Shown: positions 9,779 to 20,022 of the stretch, piece after piece | Layout: every line of letters starts with the position of its first letter | How positions within the stretch are numbered: position 1 is the first letter of the stretch | From: Ignavibacteriales bacterium | GTDB taxonomy: Bacteria > Bacteroidota > Ignavibacteria > Ignavibacteriales > Melioribacteraceae | Direction of reading: 5' to 3' | NCBI GenBank assembly: GCA_020635275.1 | Contig: JACKAA010000001.1 | Location: 558,001-622,000, forward strand | DNA length: 64,000 nt | Translations under genes and position numbers: made by a program | Notes under the pieces: model-generated | What the model saw: the letters and a program-made list of their open reading frames with translations, nothing else | Told to the model about the DNA's origin: nothing | The model's database searches: none

Positions 9779-11599
9779 TTATAGTGCTTCTTTTTTCTTT
9801 TGTTCCCATTTTTCTTTCCATTTAAAGAATGGAGAAGAATATGGAAATGCAAGAATTTTTCCGCCAAAACCTAAATATTTAAATACAACCATTTGAGTAT
9901 TAATTACCTGAAGTGACTTAAGTAATTCTTCATTTACACTAATATTATATTTTTCTGCCAAATCAACTGTTAAATCTTCCAAATGCTGCATTACTTTATT
10001 ATATCTTAAATTATTTTTTTCTTCTTCATTTAATTTAGATATTGCATTCTCAATCTTTTGTTCTTTTTTATCAATCAGTTTAAAAACAGAATAACCTTCA
10101 TTTGTTTGTAATGGACCATAAACATCACCAATTGACATTGTGGATGCTATTTCACCGATTTCACCATATTCGGAAATTGAAAAATAACCAAACTCCCCGC
10201 CTTTTTCTTTTGTCCAATTTCTCTTTGTATGTTTTGATGCATATTGCCTAAATAATGTTTCATTATCACTTAAGCTCAGAGCTTCTTTTACTATTTCCAA
10301 ACTGTCAGTTAAAATTTCAATAATATTAATTTTTGTTTGACTTAATAACGAATCATTGTTTTGGGCAATTAACTCTTTTAAATCGTTTTCTGTTAATTTA
10401 GTATTAAGAACTTCATCTTTCCTATATAACGTCGCAAGATAATTATCTTTCCATATTTCAGTTGTGCCTTTAACTTCTGGTAAACTTTCAAAACCTTTTT
10501 TATAACCATCTCTGGTCAATAATTCTAATTCAATTTGTCTTTTAACTCGCGAATTTATTTGTCCTGAAATAATATTTAAATCTGTTGTAAATGTATAAAA
10601 TCCATCAAAGGCAAAATCAGCAATAAACTCACTAAGCGTTATTGGAGTATTTTCAAATCTTATAAAAGGTTTATTCAAGGAATCTGGATGCATTTGATTT
10701 CTGAGGCGAGCAAAGTCATCTGACGATACAACTATTCTTTCACCATCTTTTATATTTTGCGCCTGCTTATTAGTTACAACTAAATTCTGTAACTTTTCTG
10801 CAAAATACCAAAAAAGACCACCATCTGTTGTGACTTTAAGTTCTTTAAAAAAATTATCCCAAAAGTTATTATAAATTGAATCTTCAATTCTATCTTCAAC
10901 AACCTTTTTTACATAAGATGATTTCTGATCTGCAGTTTTATAAACTGCTGGAATTTTACTTATTAGCCTGAAAATATACCAACCTTCCGGAGATTCGATA
11001 GGTTCAGTAAATTCATTTAGATTTAAGCTGTAAATTGCTTGTTCAGCTTTATAATACATTTTTCCATATGTAACTTCATATGGTTCACTTACATATTCAA
11101 CATTTTTAAGAAGTGTTACTAGTGAATCAAAATTAGAATTACTTTTTAGAAGTTTATATGCATCATTTATTTGAGGTTCATCTTTAGAAAATACATAATC
11201 AACAAAAAGTTTAAACGAAGCCAAATTCATTCCTTCGCTAAATTTATTTACATCAAACTTTACTTTATCTTTTATTTCATCATAGTATAAGGCATCTCTT
11301 ACATAAGCTTTTTCTAAAGGTTCATAATTTAATTTCATTGATAATGTAGTATCATAACCAAGTCTTTCAGCTTCTAGAGCAAAAAGATTTTCTGCTATAA
11401 TTGTATAAAGTAATTCTTCTTTTGCTTTATCTAAATTGCCCATTTGTCTTTTAATTTGAGGCGTAAACTCAAACCGGTATTTGAGTTCTTCAGCTGTAAT
11501 AACTTTATCACCTACTTTTGCAATTATATCTTTAGCATTTTGCGAAAAAGCATAATTCGTTAAAAGAAGAATATTTATAATGATAAACTTTAAACGCAT
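9779..11599 (-). CDS. Periplasmic parvulin-type peptidyl-prolyl isomerase (SurA/PpiC-like)
   Basis: A signal peptide (about residues 1-19, ending AFSQ) targets the protein to the periplasm. A SurA-like N-terminal chaperone region (IIAKVGDKVITAEEL and following helices) is repeated in degenerate form, and one recognisable parvulin domain lies near residues 420-515 (KGGEFGYFSISEYGEIG, then GPLQTNEGYSVFKL). At 606 residues it is longer than E. coli SurA and resembles Bacteroidota multi-domain isomerases. It likely helps fold outer-membrane proteins; inferred from family. It is downstream of the rpoN and methyltransferase genes on the same strand, with 1 base between it and the latter. Confidence 0.85.
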   Translation of the reverse strand: MRLKFIIINILLLTNYAFSQNAKDIIAKVGDKVITAEELKYRFEFTPQIKRQMGNLDKAKEELLYTIIAENLFALEAERLGYDTTLSMKLNYEPLEKAYVRDALYYDEIKDKVKFDVNKFSEGMNLASFKLFVDYVFSKDEPQINDAYKLLKSNSNFDSLVTLLKNVEYVSEPYEVTYGKMYYKAEQAIYSLNLNEFTEPIESPEGWYIFRLISKIPAVYKTADQKSSYVKKVVEDRIEDSIYNNFWDNFFKELKVTTDGGLFWYFAEKLQNLVVTNKQAQNIKDGERIVVSSDDFARLRNQMHPDSLNKPFIRFENTPITLSEFIADFAFDGFYTFTTDLNIISGQINSRVKRQIELELLTRDGYKKGFESLPEVKGTTEIWKDNYLATLYRKDEVLNTKLTENDLKELIAQNNDSLLSQTKINIIEILTDSLEIVKEALSLSDNETLFRQYASKHTKRNWTKEKGGEFGYFSISEYGEIGEIASTMSIGDVYGPLQTNEGYSVFKLIDKKEQKIENAISKLNEEEKNNLRYNKVMQHLEDLTVDLAEKYNISVNEELLKSLQVINTQMVVFKYLGFGGKILAFPYSSPFFKWKEKWEQKKKEAL

Positions 11600-11600
11600 T

Positions 11601-12236
11601 TTATTTTCTACCTATAATTTTAACAGGAATTGGAATCAATCTGGGAACAGATATTTTATAATCTAAATAGCTTTTACCGTAACGTTTTTCTAGACTTTTT
11701 TCTTCATAAACTGAACCAATATAAAAGTAAGCCAGCATACATAAAAAGAAAACTAAATAAAATAAATCCATTGATGATCTAAATCCTAAAACAATAATTG
11801 AAAAAAAATAGATTGGGTGCCGGGAAAATTTAAATGGACCGTTTACAACCAATTCATGATATTCATCTAAATTATCAACTTTGTAATTACCTTGATAATA
11901 CCTTTTGATTTGGGTTATTCCTAAAAATTCTTTAAGATTTATATATGAACCCGCCCAAAAAAAACCAATAATTCCTAAAAGTTGAATACTAAAAATAACC
12001 AGATCGTACGGAAATTGTAAGTCGTAAATTATTACATTTGGTTTTGGTGAAAGATAATATGCAGCAATAAAAAATATAATTGATGAAATATTAAAGAATA
12101 GACGGTAAAAAGCTATTTTACTTCCAATTTTTTCAGTGATTCTTTTTTTTACATCAAAAGCTGCTAGAATTGAATGTGAAATTGCAAAAAGTGAAAACAA
12201 TATTACGGTAATAAAAACATCAAAAAAATAAATCAT
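11601..12236 (-). CDS. Membrane methyltransferase of the isoprenylcysteine/phospholipid type
   Basis: Small integral membrane protein with about five helices. The C-terminal signature, SRHPIYF near residues 138-144 and later EEKSLEKRYGKSYLDY with VPRLIP, is that of the ICMT/PEMT-like S-adenosylmethionine methyltransferase superfamily. The substrate cannot be told from sequence; bacterial members methylate lipids or small molecules. Its start overlaps the rpoN stop in an ATGA arrangement, so the two are translationally coupled. Confidence 0.75.
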   Translation of the reverse strand: MIYFFDVFITVILFSLFAISHSILAAFDVKKRITEKIGSKIAFYRLFFNISSIIFFIAAYYLSPKPNVIIYDLQFPYDLVIFSIQLLGIIGFFWAGSYINLKEFLGITQIKRYYQGNYKVDNLDEYHELVVNGPFKFSRHPIYFFSIIVLGFRSSMDLFYLVFFLCMLAYFYIGSVYEEKSLEKRYGKSYLDYKISVPRLIPIPVKIIGRK

Positions 12237-13681
12237 AATTCTTTTCTTAAACGCGCAACCGGAATTTGTAATTGCTCCCTATATTTAGCAACAGTTCTTC
12301 GAGCTATATGAATTCCTTTATCAACAAGAATCTTAGCAATTTTTTCATCACTATAAGGTTTGTTCTTAGGTTCAGAATCACAAATTTCTTTAATTAGTAT
12401 TCTGATGTGCTTATTTGATACTTCATCACCGCCATCTGTTGATAATCCTTCACTAAAGAAATATTTTAACTCGTGTATGCCTTGTGGACTTTGAACATAT
12501 TTACCATTTACAACTCTACTAATAGTAGAAATATCCATCATAATTTCATCGGCAATATCTTTATAAATCATTGGTTTTAAATGCTTGGGTCCATTTTCAA
12601 AAAAATGATATTGTTTTTCTAAAATTGAACGCATAATTTTCATCAATGTTTCTCTTCGCTGCATAATAGAAGCAATAAACCATTTTGCCGATTCAAATTT
12701 TTCACGCAAAAATTGATGCGTTTCTTTTTCTTGTTTGGTGATTTTCCTTTTTCGCTTTTTTCCATCAATCATTTCTAAATAAGTCTTGCTAATTGTAACT
12801 GAGGGAACACTTCGATCATTTAAAGTGATTATGTAATTTTCTTCAACTTTTTCAACAATAAAATCCGGAGTTACTTGATTTGCTTCATCTGATTCAATTG
12901 CGCCAGCTCCGGGTTTGGGGTTTAGTTTATGAATTAAATCCAATGTAGATTTTAATGTCTCCCGGCTTAAATCCATTTTCTGCTGAATTGCATCAAATCT
13001 TTTATTCACAAAATCAGGATAGTTATCTACTAATATCTTTTCGGCCAAATAAGAATAGTAAGGATCATAGGAAGAATTTCTTAATTGAACAAGAAGGCAT
13101 TCTTGCAAATCGCGAGCAGCAATTCCTATCGGATCAAATGTTTGAATAATTTTTAAAACTTTTTCTGCATCTTCAATTGTAACATCAACATGCTCAAATA
13201 ATTTAAGGTCTTCTACAATTTTAGATAATTCTTCTCTAAAATATCCGTCTTCAGAAAGACTGCTTATTATCACTTCGCCTAAAATAATTTGTTCTTCATG
13301 CAAATCTAAAATATGAAGCTGATCAATTAATCTTTCACTTTGAGAAACTCTGGATGGAGCTATTGGTCTGTTGTCTTCATCATCCGGACTTTTATTCATT
13401 CTATCATTATCCAAATCACCGTCATTCATAAAATCTTCAATATCAAATTCATCACTGCTGTCAAATTCTAATTCATCTTCTTGCGTACTATCATCTTCTT
13501 TTTGTTCTTGTGTCAGTTCAATTTCTTCTTCAATTGTTTCTTCCAAAATAGGATTTAATTCAAGCTCAGTTTTTATTCTTTGTTCTAAAGCCAATGTATT
13601 TAATTGAAGCAATTTTTGATATTGAATTTGCTGAGGCGATAGTTTTTGCTGTAATGATAATTTTTGCTGCAATGATAACAT
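12233..13681 (-). CDS. rpoN: RNA polymerase sigma-54 factor
   Basis: Directs RNA polymerase to -24/-12 promoters with enhancer-binding activators. The glutamine- and leucine-rich region I is present at the N-terminus, followed by an acidic region II (Glu/Asp-rich, about residues 50-95), the core-binding region, and the RpoN box near the C-terminus (ARRTVAKYRE). 482 residues. The first 20 residues contain an in-register repeat (SLQQKL twice, then SPQQ) that looks like a short local duplication. It follows the DUF3109 gene by 2 bases and is the second gene of a minus-strand operon. Confidence 0.95.
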   Translation of the reverse strand: MLSLQQKLSLQQKLSPQQIQYQKLLQLNTLALEQRIKTELELNPILEETIEEEIELTQEQKEDDSTQEDELEFDSSDEFDIEDFMNDGDLDNDRMNKSPDDEDNRPIAPSRVSQSERLIDQLHILDLHEEQIILGEVIISSLSEDGYFREELSKIVEDLKLFEHVDVTIEDAEKVLKIIQTFDPIGIAARDLQECLLVQLRNSSYDPYYSYLAEKILVDNYPDFVNKRFDAIQQKMDLSRETLKSTLDLIHKLNPKPGAGAIESDEANQVTPDFIVEKVEENYIITLNDRSVPSVTISKTYLEMIDGKKRKRKITKQEKETHQFLREKFESAKWFIASIMQRRETLMKIMRSILEKQYHFFENGPKHLKPMIYKDIADEIMMDISTISRVVNGKYVQSPQGIHELKYFFSEGLSTDGGDEVSNKHIRILIKEICDSEPKNKPYSDEKIAKILVDKGIHIARRTVAKYREQLQIPVARLRKEL

Positions 13682-13683
13682 AT

Positions 13684-14247
13684 TTATTTTCCGTTAAGAT
13701 TTTCTAATTTGTTAAAAAATTCATTGTTGTAAGCTCTTTTAATTGGTTTTTCACAAAACTTTAAAATTGATAATTGTGTTTCTTTTCCTTTTTCCAAAGC
13801 TGGATTACAATCTTCATATTTTTCATATTTAAGCACATCTCCGCCAAAATCTGTAACTCTAATTGGAAATAGGTGGCAAGAAATTGGTTTGATAAAATCA
13901 ATTTTTCCATCATTATATGCTTTTTCAATTGCACATTTTGCAATGTCACCTTCATAGTAAACAAAAACACAGTCTTTATTATCAATACTTCTTGTCATTA
14001 ACTCCGAATCTTTTTCTTCCCAAAATCCATTTTTTTTAATTTCCTGAACACTTTTTGCCGGTAAATATTCTTTAATTATATCAAAATTTCTGTCAATTTC
14101 ACTAATTTCTGTTTTTAATAATGGTGCGCCAAATTCACTTTCCATAGTACAGCAGGCACCTTTGCAGATATCTAAATTGCACGTAAATTTTGTTTTAAGA
14201 ATATCATTGCTTACCAAAACTCCGTCAATACTTTTAAAATCAATCAT
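13684..14247 (-). CDS. DUF3109 cysteine-cluster protein
   Basis: 187-residue cytosolic protein. The family's conserved cysteines are seen: CNLDICKGACC near residues 23-33, a CxxxxxxxxxC pair near residues 93-103 (CVFVYYEGDIAKC), ISCHLFPIR, and DCNPA, consistent with a metal or Fe-S site as in YkgJ-like proteins. Function is unknown. It leads the operon DUF3109-rpoN-methyltransferase-PPIase and shares a 130-base divergent upstream region with the SDR at 14378. Confidence 0.82.
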   Translation of the reverse strand: MIDFKSIDGVLVSNDILKTKFTCNLDICKGACCTMESEFGAPLLKTEISEIDRNFDIIKEYLPAKSVQEIKKNGFWEEKDSELMTRSIDNKDCVFVYYEGDIAKCAIEKAYNDGKIDFIKPISCHLFPIRVTDFGGDVLKYEKYEDCNPALEKGKETQLSILKFCEKPIKRAYNNEFFNKLENLNGK

Positions 14248-14377
14248 AAATAAAACTTTGGAATAATTTTTGCTAAGATAGTGAAAATTGCCTGCGTTGT
14301 AAAGATATAATTATTTAATAACTACATTAGCTAACAAATTTCTTAAATTTACATTTATTTCATAAAATTTGATTTTA

Positions 14378-15130
14378 ATGAATTTCAATAACAAAGTAAT
14401 TTTAATTACCGGCGCCTCAACTGGAATTGGAAGAGAGTTGGCAATTCAACTTTCAAAAAAAAATGTAAAACTAGCTTTAGTTGCCAGAAGAGAAAATCTG
14501 CTGCAAGATTTAACAAATGAAAATGTAATTTCCGTAAAGTGTGATGTAAGCAAAAAAAATGAAGTGGTATCTGCATATCAACAAATTATTGAAAAGTTTG
14601 GCAAGATTGACGTTGCAATTTTAAATGCCGGTTATTCGGTTAGAATGAAAGTTGAAGAATATAATTCTGAATATGCTGAAAAAATATTCGGCGCAAATGT
14701 ATTTGGAATAATTTACTGGGTTGAACAATTAATTCCCGATATGATGAAAAGAAAAGAGGGAATGATTGTAGGAGTTTCAAGTTTGGCAGACAGCAAAGGT
14801 TATTCAAAAAGTGGATTTTACTCAGCCAGTAAAGCTGCCGCAACAACTTATTTGGAAGGATTAAGATCTGAACTTAGAAAATATAATGTTCAAGTTTTAA
14901 CCGTTCGTCCGGGATTCGTAAAAACACCAATGACCGACAAAAATGAATTCTACATGCCGTTGATGATGTCTACAGAAAAAGCAGCCCAAATTATTATTAA
15001 TGGAATTGAAAAAGAAAAGAGAATGATTCAATTTCCATGGCAATTGGTTTTTGCGACAAGATTAATTCCTTTAATACCAAATAGGTTATACGAATTATTA
15101 GAAAATCAAACAATGAAGAAATATGAGTAA
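14378..15130 (+). CDS. Short-chain dehydrogenase/reductase
   Basis: Classical SDR of 250 residues. The NAD(P)-binding motif TGASTGIG is near residues 11-18, NAG near residue 84, catalytic Ser in VSSLAD and the YxxxK pair in YSASKAA. The substrate is unknown. The start is ATG 14378 (an upstream TTG at 14369 is possible but has no better ribosome site). The next gene overlaps its end by 8 bases, implying an operon with the membrane protein and the copper-delivery genes. Confidence 0.88.
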   Translation: MNFNNKVILITGASTGIGRELAIQLSKKNVKLALVARRENLLQDLTNENVISVKCDVSKKNEVVSAYQQIIEKFGKIDVAILNAGYSVRMKVEEYNSEYAEKIFGANVFGIIYWVEQLIPDMMKRKEGMIVGVSSLADSKGYSKSGFYSASKAAATTYLEGLRSELRKYNVQVLTVRPGFVKTPMTDKNEFYMPLMMSTEKAAQIIINGIEKEKRMIQFPWQLVFATRLIPLIPNRLYELLENQTMKKYE

Positions 15131-15497
15131 TGAAACTATATTATATCTTGGCGGAATTTATAATGTTATTCTAATCATTTTTCACTTATCATTCTGGAAA
15201 ATTTTTAATTGGAAAAAAGAATTAAGTAGAATGAATTTTCTTAATCGTAATGTTTATCAGATTTTGAATATTTCACTGACTTTTATTTTTGTAATTTTTG
15301 CATATTTATCTTTTTTCTACAATCATGAATTACTCGTAACTCCGCTTGGAAATATTACTTTAAAATTAATATCATTCTTTTGGTTTTTCAGAACACTTCA
15401 GCAAATTTATTTTTTTGGAATTAAAAATTTAACTTCAATTGGTTTTACAATTTTCTTATTGGTGGGAGCAATTATATATTTTATTCCAGCTTATTAA
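15123..15497 (+). CDS. Small four-helix membrane protein, unknown
   Basis: 124 residues with four predicted transmembrane helices (about residues 6-26, 47-67, 77-97 and 104-122). No family recognised. It overlaps the SDR gene by 8 bases and is followed by the SCO1-like gene 19 bases later; the tight packing supports a real gene and a shared transcript. Confidence 0.65.
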   Translation: MSNETILYLGGIYNVILIIFHLSFWKIFNWKKELSRMNFLNRNVYQILNISLTFIFVIFAYLSFFYNHELLVTPLGNITLKLISFFWFFRTLQQIYFFGIKNLTSIGFTIFLLVGAIIYFIPAY

Positions 15498-15516
15498 AAT
15501 TATAAAAAAATTTAAA

Positions 15517-16110
15517 ATGAAAAATATTACCAAAATTTTATTATTTACTTTTGTAGCACAATTTTTCTTTAGCTGCATGGACGAACTAGACACAATCAAC
15601 GATATTAGTAAATCTAATTTTGCCTTAATTAATCAAGATAGTATTCACGCAAATTTTCCAAGTTTAATAAAAGGAAAAGTTGGAATTGTTGGTTATATAT
15701 TTACAAATTGTCCTGATATTTGTCCGTTAACAACCAATAATATGAGATTAATAAAAGAAGCTCTTGAAAATGATAAAATAACTAATGTTGAATTCGTATC
15801 AATCAGTTTTGATCCGGAAATAGATAAACCTGGTATTTTAAAGAACTTTTCTAAATTACATAATGTTCAATTTAGTAATTGGGAATTTCTAACCGGAGAA
15901 AAAGAAACAATTAAAAATCTTCTAAAAGAAGTTGGTGTTGTAGCTTTCGTTGGTGATTCTGTTTTAATAAAAGATAGTTCATATACATACTTATACGTTC
16001 ATACTGATAGAATTCAGTTAATAGATCAAGATGGGAAAATCAGAAAAAATTATTTGGGAAGTCAAATTAATATTGATGAAATTGTTGAAGATGTTAAAAA
16101 GTTATTATAG
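15517..16110 (+). CDS. SCO1/SenC-type copper chaperone lipoprotein
   Basis: Delivers copper to the CuA site of cytochrome c oxidase or acts as a thiol reductase there. Starting at ATG 15517 the protein has a lipoprotein signal ending FFFSC (Cys20), the thioredoxin-fold copper site Cys65-Pro-Asp-Ile-Cys69, and the third ligand His162 in YLYVHTD. 197 residues. It is 15 bases ahead of the PCuAC gene, the usual partner in CuA loading. Confidence 0.9.
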   Translation: MKNITKILLFTFVAQFFFSCMDELDTINDISKSNFALINQDSIHANFPSLIKGKVGIVGYIFTNCPDICPLTTNNMRLIKEALENDKITNVEFVSISFDPEIDKPGILKNFSKLHNVQFSNWEFLTGEKETIKNLLKEVGVVAFVGDSVLIKDSSYTYLYVHTDRIQLIDQDGKIRKNYLGSQINIDEIVEDVKKLL

Positions 16111-16125
16111 AACTAAGTGACAATC

Positions 16126-16575
16126 ATGAAAAAAATAAAATATAAAATATTTATCATTTTCATTTTTGCTGTTATGCTAATTTCATGCAATCCATCAGAT
16201 AATAACATGAATGAAAAAGATAAAATAGTTATTACAGATGCTTGGATGCGAGCAGGATTAAAAGATAGAAATACTGCAGCATTTTTAAAAATTACAAATA
16301 ACTCCAATAGTGATGATACTCTTTTCTCAGTAAGTTCTAATTTGGCAAAAGAAACTCAAATTCATGAAACTTTTACAAAAGAGAATGATATTAAGGGAAT
16401 GCGGCATATTGAAAAATTAATTATTCCAGCCAATTCATCAGTTGAACTAAAACCTGGTGAATTTCATGTTATGTTAATTGGATTGAATAAAGATCTTACA
16501 AAAGGAGAAACCGGTAATTTGAATTTGCAATTTAAAAATTATGGCTCAATAAGTATTAAGGCTGAGGTAAAATAA
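16126..16575 (+). CDS. PCuAC (DUF461) periplasmic copper chaperone, lipoprotein
   Basis: Binds Cu(I) and passes it to cytochrome oxidase CuA, often with SCO1. Using ATG 16126, the lipobox is LISC (Cys21), and the copper-binding set is His80, Met92, His114 and Met116; the M-X21-HXM spacing matches the family exactly. 149 residues. Ends 41 bases before the convergent carB; the gap is T-rich with no strong hairpin. Confidence 0.9.
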   Translation: MKKIKYKIFIIFIFAVMLISCNPSDNNMNEKDKIVITDAWMRAGLKDRNTAAFLKITNNSNSDDTLFSVSSNLAKETQIHETFTKENDIKGMRHIEKLIIPANSSVELKPGEFHVMLIGLNKDLTKGETGNLNLQFKNYGSISIKAEVK

Positions 16576-16616
16576 TTTTTCCTCTTTTATCTTTTTACTT
16601 TTGTCTTTTTTCTTAA

Positions 16617-19600
16617 TTAGTGTTCATTCCAATGTTTAATTGAAATATCTGCTAAGTCTTTTCTGCAGAAAGCATTTATAAAAGCTTGAGCTAAACGGGA
16701 ATTAGTTAAAAGAGGGATGTTAAAATCTATTGCACTTCTTCTTATTGAATAATCATTATCTAATTCTGTCTTAGATAAATTTTTAGGAATGTTAATTACT
16801 AAATCAATTTTTCTTTTCTTCAAATATTCAAGTGTGTTCGGGCTTTGTTTTTCATCCGGCCAATAAAGTATTTGAGCCTTAATATTATTTTCTTCTAAAA
16901 ATTTGTGTGTTCCTCGAGTTGCAAATAAATTGTAATCATTTTCAATTAACAATTTGCAGCTTTCCAATAGTTCAGCTTTTGATTGAACCGGACCGGTTGA
17001 TAATAAAATATTTTTATTGGGAATTTTATACCCTACCGATAACATTGATTTTAACAATGCATCATAATAATCTTCACCAATGCAGCCGACTTCTCCGGTT
17101 GATGACATATCAACGCCAAGAATTGGGTCAGCTTTGCTCAATCTTGAAAAAGAAAATTGTGGAGCTTTAATTCCTATATATTCCAACTCAAATAATGATT
17201 TGTTCGGTTTAGTATATTTAGCTCCAAGCATAATATCAGTTGCAAATTCAATAAAGTTTACTTTTAAAACTTTGCTAACAAAAGGTAAACTTCTTGATGC
17301 ACGTAAATTACATTCAATAACTTTTACATCATTATCTTTTGCTAAAAACTGAATATTAAAAGGTCCGGAAATATTAAGTTCGGCAGCAATTTTTCTAGAT
17401 ATAGCTTTAATTCTTCTTACAGTTTCAAAATAAATTTTCTGAGGAGGAAAAACCATTGTTGCATCACCTGAATGAACTCCAGCAAATTCAATGTGCTCGT
17501 TAATTGCATAAAGTACAACTTCGCCTTTATCAGCAACAGCATCAATTTCAATTTCCTTAGCATTTTCAATAAACTCAGAAACCACAACCGGATATTGTTT
17601 TGAAACTTCGGCAGCTAATTGTAAGAAATGTTCTAATTCACTTTCATTCGAAACAACATTCATTGCTGCACCGGAAAGAACGTAAGATGGTCTTACTAAA
17701 ACCGGATAACCAACTTCATCAATAAAATTTTGAATTTCTTTCGTAGAAGTTAATTCTTTCCATCTCGGCTGATCAATTTTAAGATCATCTAGCATTTGAG
17801 AAAATTTATGTCGGTTCTCAGCTCTATCAATTGATTTTGGTGAAGTTCCTAAAATGTTAACATCAGATTTGTGCAAACGCATTGCCAAATTATTTGGTAT
17901 TTGTCCGCCGGTTGAAACAATTACACCTTTCGGATTTTCAAACTCAACAATATCTAAAACTCGCTCTAAGGTTAATTCATCAAAATAAAGTCTGTCGCAA
18001 ATATCATAATCCGTACTTACTGTTTCGGGATTATAATTTATCATAATTGATCTATAATTTTCTTTCTTAATTGTGTTAAGTGCATTTACTCCGCACCAAT
18101 CAAATTCAACACTGCTTCCAATTCTGTAAGCTCCGGAACCTAAAACGACAACTGATTTTTCATCATTTATAAAATCAATATCATTTTCAATTCCACTGTA
18201 AGTTAAGTAAAGATAATTAGTAACTGCAGGATATTCAGCAGCTAAAGTATCAATCTGTTTTACAACTGGAACTACACCTTTTGATTTTCTATAATTCCTT
18301 ACTTTTAGAATATCATCATCAATATTTTCTGATTTACTTTTAAGAACAAATCTAGCAATTTGAAAATCTGTAAATCCTAATTGTTTTGTTTCTCTTAAAA
18401 GTTGTTCAGGCAATTCATCAATTGAATTATATTTTTGCAGTTCATTTTTATGATTAAAAATATTTCTCAGCTTAACCAAAAACCATTTATCAATTTTTGA
18501 TAAATCATAAATTTCATCAACTGATAATCCTTCCTTAAAAGCTTGAGCAATTATAAAAATTCTCATATCAGTTGGATTGACAAGCATATCCTTAATATCA
18601 GTAACCGGAATATCTTTGTTGCCCACAAATCCGTGCATACCTTGGCCAATCATTCTCAAACCTTTTTGAATTGCTTCTTCAAAGGTTTTACCGATTGACA
18701 TAACTTCACCAACACTTTTCATACTGCTTCCAATTTGATTGGAAACGCCATCAAATTTATTTAAATCCCAGCGAGGAATTTTACAAACTATATAATCAAG
18801 TGCCGGTTCAAAAAATGCCGATGTTGTTTTTGTAACTGAGTTTTTAAGTTCAAAAAGTCCGTAACCTAAACCTAACTTTGCAGCAACAAATGCGAGCGGA
18901 TAACCGGTTGCTTTTGATGCTAGTGCGCTCGAACGTGAAAGTCTTGCATTAACTTCTATGACTCTATAATCTTCAGAAAATGGATCGAGCGCATATTGAA
19001 CATTACATTCACCAACAATTCCGATATGTTGAATTAATTTTATTGCAATCTCACGAAGCTTATGATACTCAGTATTGGTAAGGGTTTGCGAAGGTGCAAC
19101 TACAATACTTTCGCCGGTATGAATTCCAAGCGGATCGAAATTTTCCATGTTGCAAACAGTAATGCAATTGTTGTAGCAATCACGCACAACTTCGTACTCA
19201 ACTTCTTTCCAACCTTTAAGTGATTCTTCAACCAAAATTTGATCTGAATACGAAAGCGCTTTGGAAGCTAATGTTTCAAGCTCTTCTTCATTTACACAGA
19301 AACCACTTCCTTGTCCGCCTAAAGTGTAAGCAGCCCTTACAATTATTGGAAATCCTAAATTTTCTGCTGCTTTTAATGCATCTTCAACTGAAGTAACTGC
19401 AACACTTTTAGGAGTTTTAATATTTATCTTTTTTAATGTGTTTGCAAAAAGTTCTCTATCCTCAGTATCCATTATTGCACGAATTGGAGTACCAAGAACT
19501 TCTACATTATATTTTTCAAAAATGTTTGATTTGAAAAGTTCGATTCCGCAATTAAGTGCCGTTTGACCACCAAATGATAAAAGTACACCTTCAGGTTTTT

Positions 19601-19835
19601 CTTTTGCAATTACCTGCTCAACAAAATAAGGTGTAACGGGTAAGAAGTAAACTTTATCAGCAATATTTTCAGAAGTTTGAACAGTTGCAATGTTAGGATT
19701 AATTAAAACAGTTTCAATATTTTCTTCGCGCAAAGCTTTTAATGCTTGCGAACCGGAATAATCGAATTCTCCGGCTTCTCCTATTTTTAGAGCACCGGAA
19801 CCTAATATTAAAACTTTTTTAATTTCTTTTTTCAT
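16617..19835 (-). CDS. carB: Carbamoyl-phosphate synthase large subunit
   Basis: Makes carbamoyl phosphate from bicarbonate, ammonia (from CarA) and 2 ATP for pyrimidine and arginine synthesis. 1072 residues, full length, with the two homologous ATP-grasp halves (GGQTALNCG in the first and STGGQIPNN in the second; paired LGSGALKIG and LGSGAYRIG starts) and a C-terminal MGS-like allosteric domain. It follows carA on the minus strand, but 187 bases of dispersed repeats lie between, which is more than is usual in a carAB operon. Confidence 0.97.
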   Translation of the reverse strand: MKKEIKKVLILGSGALKIGEAGEFDYSGSQALKALREENIETVLINPNIATVQTSENIADKVYFLPVTPYFVEQVIAKEKPEGVLLSFGGQTALNCGIELFKSNIFEKYNVEVLGTPIRAIMDTEDRELFANTLKKINIKTPKSVAVTSVEDALKAAENLGFPIIVRAAYTLGGQGSGFCVNEEELETLASKALSYSDQILVEESLKGWKEVEYEVVRDCYNNCITVCNMENFDPLGIHTGESIVVAPSQTLTNTEYHKLREIAIKLIQHIGIVGECNVQYALDPFSEDYRVIEVNARLSRSSALASKATGYPLAFVAAKLGLGYGLFELKNSVTKTTSAFFEPALDYIVCKIPRWDLNKFDGVSNQIGSSMKSVGEVMSIGKTFEEAIQKGLRMIGQGMHGFVGNKDIPVTDIKDMLVNPTDMRIFIIAQAFKEGLSVDEIYDLSKIDKWFLVKLRNIFNHKNELQKYNSIDELPEQLLRETKQLGFTDFQIARFVLKSKSENIDDDILKVRNYRKSKGVVPVVKQIDTLAAEYPAVTNYLYLTYSGIENDIDFINDEKSVVVLGSGAYRIGSSVEFDWCGVNALNTIKKENYRSIMINYNPETVSTDYDICDRLYFDELTLERVLDIVEFENPKGVIVSTGGQIPNNLAMRLHKSDVNILGTSPKSIDRAENRHKFSQMLDDLKIDQPRWKELTSTKEIQNFIDEVGYPVLVRPSYVLSGAAMNVVSNESELEHFLQLAAEVSKQYPVVVSEFIENAKEIEIDAVADKGEVVLYAINEHIEFAGVHSGDATMVFPPQKIYFETVRRIKAISRKIAAELNISGPFNIQFLAKDNDVKVIECNLRASRSLPFVSKVLKVNFIEFATDIMLGAKYTKPNKSLFELEYIGIKAPQFSFSRLSKADPILGVDMSSTGEVGCIGEDYYDALLKSMLSVGYKIPNKNILLSTGPVQSKAELLESCKLLIENDYNLFATRGTHKFLEENNIKAQILYWPDEKQSPNTLEYLKKRKIDLVINIPKNLSKTELDNDYSIRRSAIDFNIPLLTNSRLAQAFINAFCRKDLADISIKHWNEH

Positions 19836-19853
19836 TTATCAATCTTTTTATTC

Positions 19854-20006
19854 TGTCATTCCGGACTTGATCCGGAATCTAAGATGCTGAAACTAGTTCA
19901 GCATGACAAGTTTTATTTTTTTTACTGTCATTTCGAACGAACGTGAGAAATCTCTTTAAATTTAATTATGAGATTCTTTCGTCGCTACGCTCCTCAGAAT
20001 GACAAG
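19854..20006. repeat. Dispersed TGTCATT...AATGACA repeats between carA and carB
   Basis: Two copies of a common intergenic element: 19854-19910 (TGTCATTCCGGA, then an inner CCGGA/TCCGG stem, ending GCATGACA) and 19926-20006 (TGTCATTTCGAACGAACGTG, ending CAGAATGACA). Related elements occur at 7684-7740, 23644-23739, 25331-25373 and 41458-41610. They are non-coding and palindromic at their ends. Confidence 0.7.
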
Positions 20007-20022
20007 CACTTCCCTCTCGAAA